Counted from the stretch's first letter, positions 1 to 6,406 are shown. The stretch: DNA of 7,963 nucleotides from an uncultured Ruminococcus sp. (GCA_947174965.1 CAMWKY010000085.1:1-7963); one strand, 5' to 3'. Made by a program: numbers and translations. The notes: a model not told the origin generated them from the letters alone.

Positions 1-729
1 ATTTTCTGATTTTGTAAGTTCTTCTGGAATTGCAAAACGCTTTATGAATTTTTCGGCTGAACTTTTAAGAGCTGTTTCAGCATCAACACCAAGATGTCGG
101 GCAGCATTTACGCATGAAAAAAGTAAATCGCCGATTTCTTCTTCTATGTTCTGCTTATCATTGGCAACAACAGCTTTGTCAAGTTCTGCCTTTTCATTTG
201 CTATACAGTCAATGGCATCTTCTGCACATCTGAAATCCATTCCGGCACGCATTGCACGTTTGCCGACTTTCTGCGCATACATGAGAGCAGGAAATGTCTT
301 TGCAACGCTTTTTAATGTATCAGTATATGTTTCCTGTCCTTTTGTTTCCATTTTGATTGCGTCCCAGTTTTTGAGAACTTCATCAGTAGTATCAGCCTTT
401 ACTTCTCCAAAGACGTGTGGGTGACGTACAATAAGCTTTCTGCATACTTCGTCACATACATCATCAAAGCTGAAAACTGATTTTTCTTCCTCAATTTCCG
501 CATGGAAAACAACCTGTAACAGAACGTCACCGAGTTCTTCACGGAGCATTGCGGAATTGTTACAATCAATAGCTTCAATTACTTCATATGTTTCCTCAAT
601 AAAATCCTTTTTTATTGATTCGTGAGTCTGCACCATATCCCAGGGACAACCGCCCTCTCCACGAAGCAGTCTTACAATTTCAAGCAAATCATTGATATGA
701 TATTTATCTTTCTGCTGATATTCAACCAT
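1..729 (-). CDS. mazG: MazG nucleoside triphosphate pyrophosphohydrolase, C-terminus cut off by window edge
   Basis: MazG is a cytosolic house-cleaning enzyme that hydrolyses (d)NTPs to NMP plus pyrophosphate. The 243 visible codons, read as the complement, show the duplicated MazG fold. The first domain has GCPWD (27-31), the metal-binding EETYE (45-49) and EELGD (64-68), followed by RHPHVFG (102-108) and NWDAIK (121-126). The second domain has NEKAE (178-182) and EEIGD (197-201). No stop is reached at base 1. E. coli MazG has about 263 residues, so probably only a short tail is missing. I chose the ATG at 729 because AAAGGAAG lies about 11 bases upstream. An in-frame ATG at 753 would add 8 residues but has no good ribosome binding site. 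It lies 120 bases downstream of trpS on the same strand. Family assignment is very secure; the start is less so. Confidence 0.95.
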   Translation of the reverse strand, partial: MVEYQQKDKYHINDLLEIVRLLRGEGGCPWDMVQTHESIKKDFIEETYEVIEAIDCNNSAMLREELGDVLLQVVFHAEIEEEKSVFSFDDVCDEVCRKLIVRHPHVFGEVKADTTDEVLKNWDAIKMETKGQETYTDTLKSVAKTFPALMYAQKVGKRAMRAGMDFRCAEDAIDCIANEKAELDKAVVANDKQNIEEEIGDLLFSCVNAARHLGVDAETALKSSAEKFIKRFAIPEELTKSEN

Positions 730-748
730 AGAAAAAAGCACTTCCTTT

Positions 749-777
749 ATCATACTCTAAATTCACGCAAAAAGCAA
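749..777 (-). promoter_or_regulatory. Possible sigma-A promoter for mazG
   Basis: On the minus strand TTGCTT (772-777) and TATGAT (749-754) are separated by exactly 17 bases, a good sigma-A spacing. Two things weaken the call. The expected start point near 742 would trim the AAAGGAAG ribosome binding site at 741-748, and the -35 element falls inside one arm of an inverted repeat. mazG could instead be read through from trpS. Confidence 0.35.
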
Positions 778-806
778 TACATTTTTGAAAATTCGTGCTT
801 TTTGCG
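766..806. repeat. Perfect 11-bp inverted repeat between trpS and mazG; possible weak terminator or attenuator
   Basis: CGCAAAAAGCA (766-776) and its exact complement TGCTTTTTGCG (796-806) flank a 19-base spacer. In trpS-to-mazG transcripts this forms a hairpin 44 bases after the trpS stop. No run of U follows the hairpin; the only U-tract is inside the second arm, so it is not a textbook terminator. Roles could be transcript end stabilisation, partial termination, or a binding site covering the -35 box of the putative mazG promoter. Confidence 0.5.
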
Positions 807-849
807 GAATAAAGAGAACGTTCGTTTATTTTATTTGTATATTTTTACA

Positions 850-1848
850 TCAGGTTTTATCGACAAATCCGACTTTTCTGTAAACCTTTGTTAATGTACG
901 TTGAGAATAGCGGAGAGCCTTTTCTGCTCCAGCTGTATAACACTCTTTCAAGTAAGCCTTGTCTTGACTTAAACGTGCAAACTCTGTGCGGACTGGTTCA
1001 AGATGGTCTGCAACGGCTTCACCGACAGCAAGCTTGAAATCTCCGTAGCCTTTGCCTGCAAATTCCGATTCAATTTCAGCAAAAGTTTTTCCCGTAACAC
1101 TTGAATAGATAGTCATGAGATTATTTATTCCGTCCTTGCCTTCACGATATACAACTTCTGCTTCACTGTCTGTTACAGCACGCTTGAATTTGCGGATTAT
1201 TGTGTCTTTGTCGTCAAGAATAAGTATAACAGCATTCGGATTTTCGTCCGATTTTGACATTTTCTTTGTCGGGTCTTGTAATGACATTACCTTTGCACCG
1301 ACTTCAGCTATATAAGGTTCGGGAAGTGTAAAGAAATCGCCGTAACGCTGATTGAATCTTTGTGCAATATTTCTTGCAAGTTCAAGATGCTGTTTCTGGT
1401 CAACACCTACAGGCACTAAATCTGCATTGTACGCAAGAATATCAGCAGCCATAAGTGACGGATATGTGAATAAGCCTGCATTTACGTCATCAGGGTGACG
1501 CTGGCTTTTGTCCTTGAACTGTGTCATTCTTGAAAGTTCGCCGAACTGAGTGTTACAGCAGAGAATCCAGTTAAGCTCCGCATGAGTTTTTACATGGCTC
1601 TGAATGAACAGTATAGACTTGTTTACATCAATTCCGCAAGCCATAAGAAGCGCATAGGAATTGAGTGTGTTCTGTCTTAGTTTTACAGGGTCTTGACGAA
1701 CTGTTATAGCGTGCATATCCACAACGCAGTAAATACAGTTATATTCGTCCTGCAAAGGACCCCAGTTGCGTACAGCACCGATATAGTTACCAAGTGTAAA
1801 TGTACCTGTTGGCTGTATTCCGCTGAAAATAAGCTTTTTATCTTCCAT
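850..1848 (-). CDS. trpS: Tryptophanyl-tRNA synthetase
   Basis: This class Ic cytosolic aminoacyl-tRNA synthetase charges tRNA-Trp with tryptophan using ATP. The 332-residue length matches bacterial TrpRS. The N-terminal signature GIQPTG (10-15) leads into TLGN (18-21), the HIGH-equivalent. The segment AADILAYNADLVPVG (134-148) and DQKQH (150-154) are typical of the tryptophan-pocket and dimer region. KMSKS is at 196-200, followed by DENPNA. The C-terminus ends in the usual KVYRKVGF. The start is preceded by GGGGAG about 12 bases upstream. The gene begins 20 bases after the stop of the 171-residue upstream protein, so the two are very likely co-transcribed. There is no room for the T-box leader that often controls trpS in Firmicutes. 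The stop is TGA at 850-852. Both catalytic motifs are intact and nothing looks degraded. Confidence 0.98.
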   Translation of the reverse strand: MEDKKLIFSGIQPTGTFTLGNYIGAVRNWGPLQDEYNCIYCVVDMHAITVRQDPVKLRQNTLNSYALLMACGIDVNKSILFIQSHVKTHAELNWILCCNTQFGELSRMTQFKDKSQRHPDDVNAGLFTYPSLMAADILAYNADLVPVGVDQKQHLELARNIAQRFNQRYGDFFTLPEPYIAEVGAKVMSLQDPTKKMSKSDENPNAVILILDDKDTIIRKFKRAVTDSEAEVVYREGKDGINNLMTIYSSVTGKTFAEIESEFAGKGYGDFKLAVGEAVADHLEPVRTEFARLSQDKAYLKECYTAGAEKALRYSQRTLTKVYRKVGFVDKT

Positions 1849-1868
1849 CTGAAACTTATGCTCCCCGC

Positions 1869-2384
1869 TTATTTATTGCCTTTGCGCTGTTCAGCTATAT
1901 CTTTAAGCTGACAACTTCTCAATTCGTTGAGAACACGCTGATAAAGAACATAGATTGTACGCTTTTCAGTTTCTTCTGTCGGAATAATACCGGGCTGGAA
2001 CTCAACCTTATATATTCCGCCTTTTGTGAGGAGATAGAGATTGTGTGTTTTTCCTCTTGGAATGTCAAATTTTGTGGTTTTTTCACTCTTTGGAAGAAGT
2101 ATTCCTGCATTTGCAACAAGGTTATGTGCAGCCTGAACAAGATTTCTGTACTTCTGTGAAGCTCCTGTATATTCATTGCCGTTGTTGAAATAAAGGTTTG
2201 CAGCTCCGTTAATGAAACATACCATTGATGTAAGTACATTGTTTGGCATTGGTATATCAATTACAACGCCATAAACGTCGTTTTTCTTGAAATCTCCCTG
2301 AAAAAAGCTTATAGGGAAGTTGAGTGCCTGACTTCTTGTCATAAGGTACTTCTGAGTTACGGGGTATCTGTCTGTAGTTGCCAT
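1869..2384 (-). CDS. Conserved-looking protein of unknown function, 171 residues
   Basis: I do not recognise this protein. It has no signal peptide and no clear membrane helix, so it is probably cytosolic. Visible layout: a polar N-terminus; a beta-like stretch GVVIDIPMP (39-47); a small, hydrophobic segment around MVCFINGAANLYF (54-66); a predicted helix around 78-93; then beta-rich segments including THNLYLLTKGG (113-123) and IYKVEF (124-129). A charged helical tail (139-169) ends in basic residues. The central small-residue segment followed by a helix loosely recalls small alpha/beta dimerisation folds such as roadblock/LC7, but that is only an impression. A strong AAAGGAAA ribosome binding site lies 8 bases before the ATG. 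It sits 36 bases after the aminotransferase and 20 bases before trpS, so it is expressed with them from the promoter at 3676-3704. The context does not reveal its job. That it is a real gene is well supported by site, spacing and full-length frame. Confidence 0.85.
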   Translation of the reverse strand: MATTDRYPVTQKYLMTRSQALNFPISFFQGDFKKNDVYGVVIDIPMPNNVLTSMVCFINGAANLYFNNGNEYTGASQKYRNLVQAAHNLVANAGILLPKSEKTTKFDIPRGKTHNLYLLTKGGIYKVEFQPGIIPTEETEKRTIYVLYQRVLNELRSCQLKDIAEQRKGNK

Positions 2385-2420
2385 AGTTAAAATTTCCTTT
2401 CAAAAATAAAATTAAATATA

Positions 2421-3614
2421 TCAGTCAAGAATTTCTCTTGTCATGCGTGAGAGAGTCTCCATACCTTTTTTAATCTGCTCATCAGTAGGAGTTGAATAAT
2501 TAAGGCGGAATGAATGGCTTGTCTCATTTTCGTCTATGCTGAATGAATTTCCAGGAACAACAGCAATTTTATATTCCTGAATAGCTTTTTTGCAGAAGTC
2601 ATTCATATTGCAGTTGTCGGGAAGTGTACACCATACAAACAAACCGCCCTCCGGACGTACATAGCTAATCTTCTTTGAGAACTCATTGTCGATATAACTG
2701 CACATCAGGTCGCTTTTCTTTTTGTATATTGCACGGAGACTGTTAAAATGTGCCTCCTTGTCAACAGTTGACATAAAGCGGTATGAGACAACCTGCGCCC
2801 ATATGTTTGAATGAACGTCCGAAACCTGTTTGCACACAACTATTTTCTGGATAATCGGAGCAGGAGCAGAAACAAATCCTGTTCGGAATCCCGACGAAAT
2901 AAGTTTTGAGAATGTGCTTGAATAAATAACACGTCCTTCAGTGTCAAGACTTTTGATTGACGGAATATTTTCACCTGAAAATCTAAGTTCGCCGTAAGGG
3001 TCGTCTTCAAGGATTATGAAATCATATCTGCAAGCAAGTTCATATACAGCTTTACGCTTTTCAAGTGACATTGTACGTCCTGTAGGATTCTGAAAGTTCG
3101 GGATAAGGTACAATATTTTTACATTCGGCTGAGTTTTTACGGCATTTTCAAGTTTTTCAAGATTTATGCCGTCCTCGTCCATTTCAACTCCGACAAGATT
3201 TACATTGTATGAGCGGAAAGCATTCAGCGAGCCTATAAAGCATGGTGATTCGCAGATAAGTGTGTCACCCTCATTCAGCAATACTTTGCATGAAAGTTCA
3301 TTTGCCTGCTGTCCGCCTGATGTAATAATCAAATCATCAAATTCAGGGTGGAAACAGTTTTTGTCTTTGAGCCAGTTTTTGAGGAAGTCACGCAAAGGTG
3401 TATATCCCTCTGTTACATTGTATTGAAGTGCAAGAATCGGGTCATCTCTAAGGAGTTCAGCAGAAATTTCCGCAATCTGTTCTTTTGGAAATGCTTCGGG
3501 GGCGGGATTTCCTGCTGCAAAAGAAATGACATCAGGGTCAGAGGTAAATTTTAAGATTTCTCTTATTGCAGATGCCTGCAATCCGCTGACCTTATCAGAA
3601 AATTTATATTCCAT
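2421..3614 (-). CDS. PLP-dependent class I/II aminotransferase (LysN / KAT-II / MocR-catalytic-domain type)
   Basis: This is a cytosolic fold-type I transaminase that moves an amino group between an amino acid and a 2-oxoacid through pyridoxal phosphate. Key sites: AAGNPAPE (33-40), LQYNVTEGY (63-71), TSGGQQ (98-103), NPTG (176-179), DDPY (204-207; Asp204 to the PLP ring nitrogen, Tyr207 to the 3-hydroxyl), the Schiff-base lysine Lys237 in STFSK, and Arg370 in FRLNYS for the substrate carboxylate. The 397-residue length fits a stand-alone enzyme, and the GntR-type helix-turn-helix of full MocR regulators is absent. Relatives act on 2-aminoadipate, aromatic or branched-chain amino acids. Substrate cannot be read from sequence, though the operon with trpS makes an aromatic substrate worth considering. 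AAAGGTTGG lies 6 bases before the ATG. It is the first gene of the operon with the 171-residue protein and trpS, and is divergent from the flippase gene. Confidence 0.93.
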   Translation of the reverse strand: MEYKFSDKVSGLQASAIREILKFTSDPDVISFAAGNPAPEAFPKEQIAEISAELLRDDPILALQYNVTEGYTPLRDFLKNWLKDKNCFHPEFDDLIITSGGQQANELSCKVLLNEGDTLICESPCFIGSLNAFRSYNVNLVGVEMDEDGINLEKLENAVKTQPNVKILYLIPNFQNPTGRTMSLEKRKAVYELACRYDFIILEDDPYGELRFSGENIPSIKSLDTEGRVIYSSTFSKLISSGFRTGFVSAPAPIIQKIVVCKQVSDVHSNIWAQVVSYRFMSTVDKEAHFNSLRAIYKKKSDLMCSYIDNEFSKKISYVRPEGGLFVWCTLPDNCNMNDFCKKAIQEYKIAVVPGNSFSIDENETSHSFRLNYSTPTDEQIKKGMETLSRMTREILD

Positions 3615-3675
3615 TTAATACCAACCTTTCTGTTATATTTTTAAACAAAGTCAAAGCATAGTACTGCTATCCTAT

Positions 3676-3704
3676 ATTATAACACATATTTTAAAATTCT
3701 GCAA
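3676..3704 (-). promoter_or_regulatory. Sigma-A promoter of the aminotransferase-trpS operon
   Basis: On the minus strand TTGCAG (3699-3704) and a perfect TATAAT (3676-3681) are 17 bases apart, with TGTG just upstream of the -10 as an extended element. The expected start near 3669 leaves a leader of about 55 bases before the aminotransferase ATG. That is too short for a T-box or most riboswitches, and the leader shows only the ribosome binding site. No equally good plus-strand promoter for the divergent flippase gene is visible in 3615-3744. Confidence 0.8.
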
Positions 3705-3744
3705 CATATTTATTAAAAAAAATAAGATTATGGACGGTGATTTA

Positions 3745-5355
3745 TTGAAAAAGCAAAACTTTATTAAAGGTTCGGTCATTTTAATGGCTTCGGCAATTAT
3801 TGCAAAGGCTCTGGGAGCATTATTTAAAATTCCGCTTACAAATATGCTGGGCGGTGTAGGAATGAGCTATTTCAGCTGTGCATACAGTATATTCATGCCA
3901 GTTTATGCACTTACTGTTACAGGTTTATCATCTGCTGTTGCAAGAATGACAGCAAAAAGCATGGCTTTCGGAATGTATAAAAACATCACACGCATAAGAC
4001 GGACAGCATTTCTGCTTTTCTCCGTGTTCGGTATTATCGGCAGTGTGGCGGTTTTTCTGCTTGCAAAGCCGTTCAGTCTTTTTTCTACGGGTGGTACGGA
4101 ATCAACTCTTGCAATATCCATGATTGCACCCTCTGTATTTTTCGGGTGCGTTACTGCTGTTGAGCGTGGATATTATGAGGGCATGAGCAATATGTACCCT
4201 ACCGCAATTTCGCAGGCGGTAGAGGGTATTATAAAAGTAGTATCGGGGTTGTGGCTCTGCGGATATGTAAATCAGCACGGAAAAGAAATAATGTCATATT
4301 TTCCGCAGGTTACGGATATACGTGCATTATCGGCATCAGCAGGCATACTTGGTGTCACTCTTTCATCTGTCGGGGCTATGCTGTTTTTTGCAGTTATCGG
4401 AATATTCAGGAAAAAACATTCAGGCAGTGAAAATACAGTTATGGGAAGACGGGAAATTTCACGGGAACTTATTTCAACATCTCTGCCGATTGGTATAAGT
4501 GCGGTTGTGACGAATCTTACAGCTATAATTGATATGTGGACGATAATCGGCTGTATATCATATTTCGGTTGCAGAATGAAAATACCATCGGGAATCGCCG
4601 AAAAAGATATTCCCGATTTTGTCTATGGCTCATTTGCAGGAATCGCCCTCACTGTTTTCAATCTTGTTCCTTCTGTTACAAATATGCTTGGCAAAGGCAT
4701 ACTGCCTTGTATAACAGAAGCGTGGACTGAAAATAACAAGCCGGCACTGAAACATCATACTTTGCAGGCACTTCTTACTGCTTCTATAATTGCTGTTCCT
4801 GCATCATTCGGCATTGGCGTTCTTGCGCCTGAAATACTGCTGTTTCTTTTTGCAAAACAGCGTGACGAAGTAGAAATATGTATAAACTCCCTGCGACTTC
4901 TTATGCCCGGAATGGTTTGTCTGTGTCTGTCGTTTCCGCTTTTCAGTATGTTACAGGCTATAGGCAAAGCATCTGCACCGCTTAAAATAATGTTTATTGG
5001 CACTATAATAAAGCTTCTGGGCAATCTTATACTCATACCGCTTATGGGTGCGGACGGTGCGGCACTTTCAACATCAGTATGCTATGTTGTTATACTTGCC
5101 ATATCACTTGATATTTACATAAAATTATCAGGAATCACTATTGAAATTGCTCCGTTTGCATCTGTTCTGTATTCGGGCTTACTATGCGGAGTTTCAGCAT
5201 ATCTTACAGCAGATGTATGTAAGAGATATATGTCGGGACAGTTTACAGTGATACTTCTTGCAACAGTTATCGGCGGATTTGTATATCTGCTTTCGTTATG
5301 GCTGTTATCTGTAAAAAAATACAGAAAATCAACAAAAAAACAAGCAACAATATGA
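3745..5355 (+). CDS. Polysaccharide / lipid-linked precursor flippase, SpoVB/MurJ-like (MOP superfamily)
   Basis: This is an integral membrane transporter that moves lipid-linked glycan precursors across the cytoplasmic membrane. About 14 hydrophobic helices are spread along the protein. The N-terminal FIKGSVILMAS, the motif GALFKIPLTN and the cytoplasmic-loop motif RGYYEGM followed by PTAISQ are typical of the SpoVB branch. It ends in a Lys-rich tail after the last helix. Length is 536 residues from TTG at 3745, close to the roughly 510-550 of the family. I favour this TTG because GGACGGTGAT just upstream matches the anti-Shine-Dalgarno sequence at ideal spacing and yields the common start MKKQNFIKGS. 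The in-frame ATG at 3730 (541 residues) has no ribosome binding site. It is a single gene, divergent from the aminotransferase, ending at the terminator at 5361-5400. It could serve peptidoglycan, spore cortex or capsule; the lack of glycosyltransferase neighbours prevents a choice. Confidence 0.92.
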   Translation: MKKQNFIKGSVILMASAIIAKALGALFKIPLTNMLGGVGMSYFSCAYSIFMPVYALTVTGLSSAVARMTAKSMAFGMYKNITRIRRTAFLLFSVFGIIGSVAVFLLAKPFSLFSTGGTESTLAISMIAPSVFFGCVTAVERGYYEGMSNMYPTAISQAVEGIIKVVSGLWLCGYVNQHGKEIMSYFPQVTDIRALSASAGILGVTLSSVGAMLFFAVIGIFRKKHSGSENTVMGRREISRELISTSLPIGISAVVTNLTAIIDMWTIIGCISYFGCRMKIPSGIAEKDIPDFVYGSFAGIALTVFNLVPSVTNMLGKGILPCITEAWTENNKPALKHHTLQALLTASIIAVPASFGIGVLAPEILLFLFAKQRDEVEICINSLRLLMPGMVCLCLSFPLFSMLQAIGKASAPLKIMFIGTIIKLLGNLILIPLMGADGAALSTSVCYVVILAISLDIYIKLSGITIEIAPFASVLYSGLLCGVSAYLTADVCKRYMSGQFTVILLATVIGGFVYLLSLWLLSVKKYRKSTKKQATI

Positions 5356-5360
5356 AAAAA

Positions 5361-5400
5361 GCGGTATCAGAAATATTATGTTTCCGATACCATTTTTTTT
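5361..5400. terminator. Bidirectional intrinsic terminator between convergent genes
   Basis: GGTATC (5363-5368) pairs with GATACC (5386-5391). After one A/C mismatch GAAA pairs with TTTC around a 7-base loop. T8 (5393-5400) follows on the plus strand, ending flippase transcripts. On the minus strand the hairpin is followed by a short T-run (complement of 5355-5360), so it also ends the lipoprotein transcript. The lipoprotein stop codon (5399-5401) lies within the edge of this element. Confidence 0.9.
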
Positions 5401-5995
5401 AAAGCTTTTCAATATTCTGTGAGCTGATATTGACTTTTATAACATTTGATTTATTGTTTGCATCATCTTGTGTCGGGAAAAAGCAGACTGTAAAATCCTG
5501 ACTGTCTTTCGGGAGAATAAATCCGCCTATAATACCCGAAAACTCACCGTTTGCAGGGATATTGAACGGACTTGCAATATAGTTGCTGATGTTTTTTGTG
5601 CCGTAAAGCTGTGTTCTTACATCAAAATGAACTTCATCTTCATTTGCAAGAAGAATATAGAAATTGTTTAGTACATTCAGGTCGTATGATTTGTCAGTGT
5701 GATTTGAAATTGTAACATCAAGATAAATATAAGGCTCTCCGCTGTCGCTGGTCTGTCCTGAATCAATGACTCTGTTAAGCCTGAATCCAGTATCATTTGC
5801 ATTTGCTTCCTCAACAGGATTTACAGAAATTTCATTTACAGCAATACCATTATTTTTACTTGGCTGATTTGTAACAATATTTCCGTTTTCTGATGTTTCG
5901 GGAGAAGATACTGTTGTATTACCTGAACAGCCTGAAGTTGCAGAAATCATAAGAGTTGCAAGAAATGCAAGCAGTATGGTTTTATGTTTTTTCAT
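5399..5995 (-). CDS. Small secreted lipoprotein with DUF4352-like domain
   Basis: This is a 198-residue predicted membrane-anchored lipoprotein of unknown role. The signal peptide is MKKHK, then a hydrophobic core (6-19), then Cys23 in TSGC as the likely lipidation site. The -3 residue is Thr rather than the usual Leu, so the lipobox is imperfect. A Ser/Asn/Thr-rich linker (24-60) follows. The C-terminal domain is beta-rich, with spaced segments YIYLDVTISN, FYILLANEDE and IPANGEFSGIIGGF. These resemble the DUF4352 immunoglobulin-like fold common in Firmicutes lipoproteins (family judged by pattern only). The ATG at 5995 is chosen because GGAGGT sits 7 bases upstream and the signal peptide begins there. 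An upstream in-frame ATG at 6034 would add 13 residues and lies at the expected transcript start just downstream of the -10 box, so it is unlikely. It is monocistronic, with its own promoter (6025-6054) and terminator (5361-5400). Confidence 0.88.
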   Translation of the reverse strand: MKKHKTILLAFLATLMISATSGCSGNTTVSSPETSENGNIVTNQPSKNNGIAVNEISVNPVEEANANDTGFRLNRVIDSGQTSDSGEPYIYLDVTISNHTDKSYDLNVLNNFYILLANEDEVHFDVRTQLYGTKNISNYIASPFNIPANGEFSGIIGGFILPKDSQDFTVCFFPTQDDANNKSNVIKVNISSQNIEKL

Positions 5996-6024
5996 GGTTT
6001 TAACCTCCGTGTTAAGATATATAC

Positions 6025-6054
6025 AGTATATCACAAAATATATGATATTGTCAA
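6025..6054 (-). promoter_or_regulatory. Sigma-A promoter of the lipoprotein gene
   Basis: A consensus TTGACA (6049-6054) and TATACT (6025-6030) are separated by 18 bases on the minus strand, with TGTGA directly before the -10 as an extended element. The transcript would begin near 6018, leaving a leader of about 20 bases with GGAGGT before the ATG at 5995. It lies just downstream of the ferredoxin terminator, so the lipoprotein is transcribed independently. Confidence 0.85.
6028..6048. repeat. Inverted repeat within the lipoprotein promoter, operator candidate
   Basis: ATATCA (6028-6033) and its exact complement TGATAT (6043-6048) are spaced by 9 bases. The 21-base element fills the gap between the -35 and -10 boxes and overlaps the -10. 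That is the position of a repressor site, but 6-bp AT-rich arms can arise by chance and no regulator is encoded nearby. Confidence 0.3.
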
Positions 6055-6070
6055 GAATTTTTGCAGAAAC

Positions 6071-6101
6071 AAAAAACGACTGCCGTTTTAACAGCAGCCG
6101 T
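6071..6101 (-). terminator. Intrinsic terminator of the ferredoxin gene
   Basis: Read on the minus strand, CGGCTGCTG (6092-6100) pairs with CGGCAGTCG (6077-6085) through Watson-Crick and G-U pairs around a 6-base loop, with an extra A-U pair at the base. T6 (6071-6076) follows. It lies 18 bases after the ferredoxin stop and separates it from the lipoprotein promoter. Confidence 0.9.
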
Positions 6102-6118
6102 CAGTCTTTGTGTATTGA

Positions 6119-6289
6119 TTATTCAGCGGAAGGAGCTCCAACAGGGCAAACACCTGCACAAGCACCACATTCAACGCAAGCATCAGCATCAATCTGATAT
6201 TTTCCGTCGCCTTCTGAAATTGCACTTACTGGACATTCAGCCTCGCAAGCGCCACAGCTAACACATTCGTCAGAAATTACATAAGCCAT
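6119..6289 (-). CDS. Clostridial-type 2[4Fe-4S] ferredoxin, 56 residues
   Basis: This is a small soluble electron carrier for anaerobic metabolism, passing low-potential electrons between enzymes such as pyruvate:ferredoxin oxidoreductase and hydrogenases. Read on the complement it starts MAYVISDECVSCGAC. Two full cluster motifs are present. Cys9, 12, 15 and 19 are followed by Pro20, and Cys38, 41, 44 and 48 are followed by Pro49. All eight cysteines are there, in the symmetrical two-cluster layout of clostridial ferredoxins (about 55 residues). Each cluster takes three cysteines from one motif and the fourth from the other. GGAGGT sits 8 bases before the ATG and the stop is TAA at 6119-6121. 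It is monocistronic, with its own promoter (6340-6368) and terminator (6071-6101), which suggests strong independent expression. It is divergent from the solute-binding protein gene. Its partners cannot be told from this window. Confidence 0.97.
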   Translation of the reverse strand: MAYVISDECVSCGACEAECPVSAISEGDGKYQIDADACVECGACAGVCPVGAPSAE

Positions 6290-6317
6290 TTTTAAGTACC
6301 TCCATAAGAGAATTTTT

Positions 6318-6331
6318 TAGGATATTTCCTA
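6318..6331. repeat. Short hairpin in the ferredoxin leader
   Basis: TAGGA and TCCTA pair around a 4-base loop in the transcribed leader, between the ferredoxin promoter and its ribosome binding site. With only 5 pairs, it is at most a minor 5'-end stabilising or start-region structure. Confidence 0.25.
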
Positions 6332-6339
6332 TTGAATCC

Positions 6340-6368
6340 ATTATATCACAAAAAATCTGAAAAATCAA
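6340..6368 (-). promoter_or_regulatory. Sigma-A promoter of the ferredoxin gene
   Basis: TTGATT (6363-6368) and a perfect TATAAT (6340-6345) are 17 bases apart on the minus strand, with TGTGA before the -10. The leader is about 44 bases. The -10 neighbourhood shares TTTTGTGATATA with the lipoprotein promoter at 6025-6054. Confidence 0.85.
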
Positions 6369-6406
6369 GAGTTTTTTGTTAGTATTTACTTATTTAAAAA
6401 ATATAC

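Noticed and set aside
44..424. 126-codon open frame on the plus strand
   Set aside because: It is antisense to mazG, whose minus-strand translation is a clear match to the family; no ribosome binding site or recognisable protein.
816..823. GAACGTTC palindrome resembling a LexA box
   Set aside because: The Firmicutes LexA site needs a central spacer between GAAC and GTTC, which is missing; it lies downstream of trpS rather than at a promoter.
1849..1868. T-box or other riboswitch before trpS
   Set aside because: Only 20 bases separate the genes, far too few for any known leader of this kind.
1919..2260. 113-codon open frame on the minus strand
   Set aside because: It overlaps the 171-residue gene in another frame and lacks the ribosome binding site and operon spacing that support that gene.
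2421..3614. MocR-type transcription regulator
   Set aside because: The protein begins directly at the aminotransferase domain; there is no N-terminal GntR-like helix-turn-helix of about 70 residues.
5976..6261. Two overlapping plus-strand open frames of 73 and 66 codons
   Set aside because: They lie over the lipoprotein promoter and antisense to the ferredoxin; their composition (His/Gln-rich runs) is the complement of ferredoxin codons.
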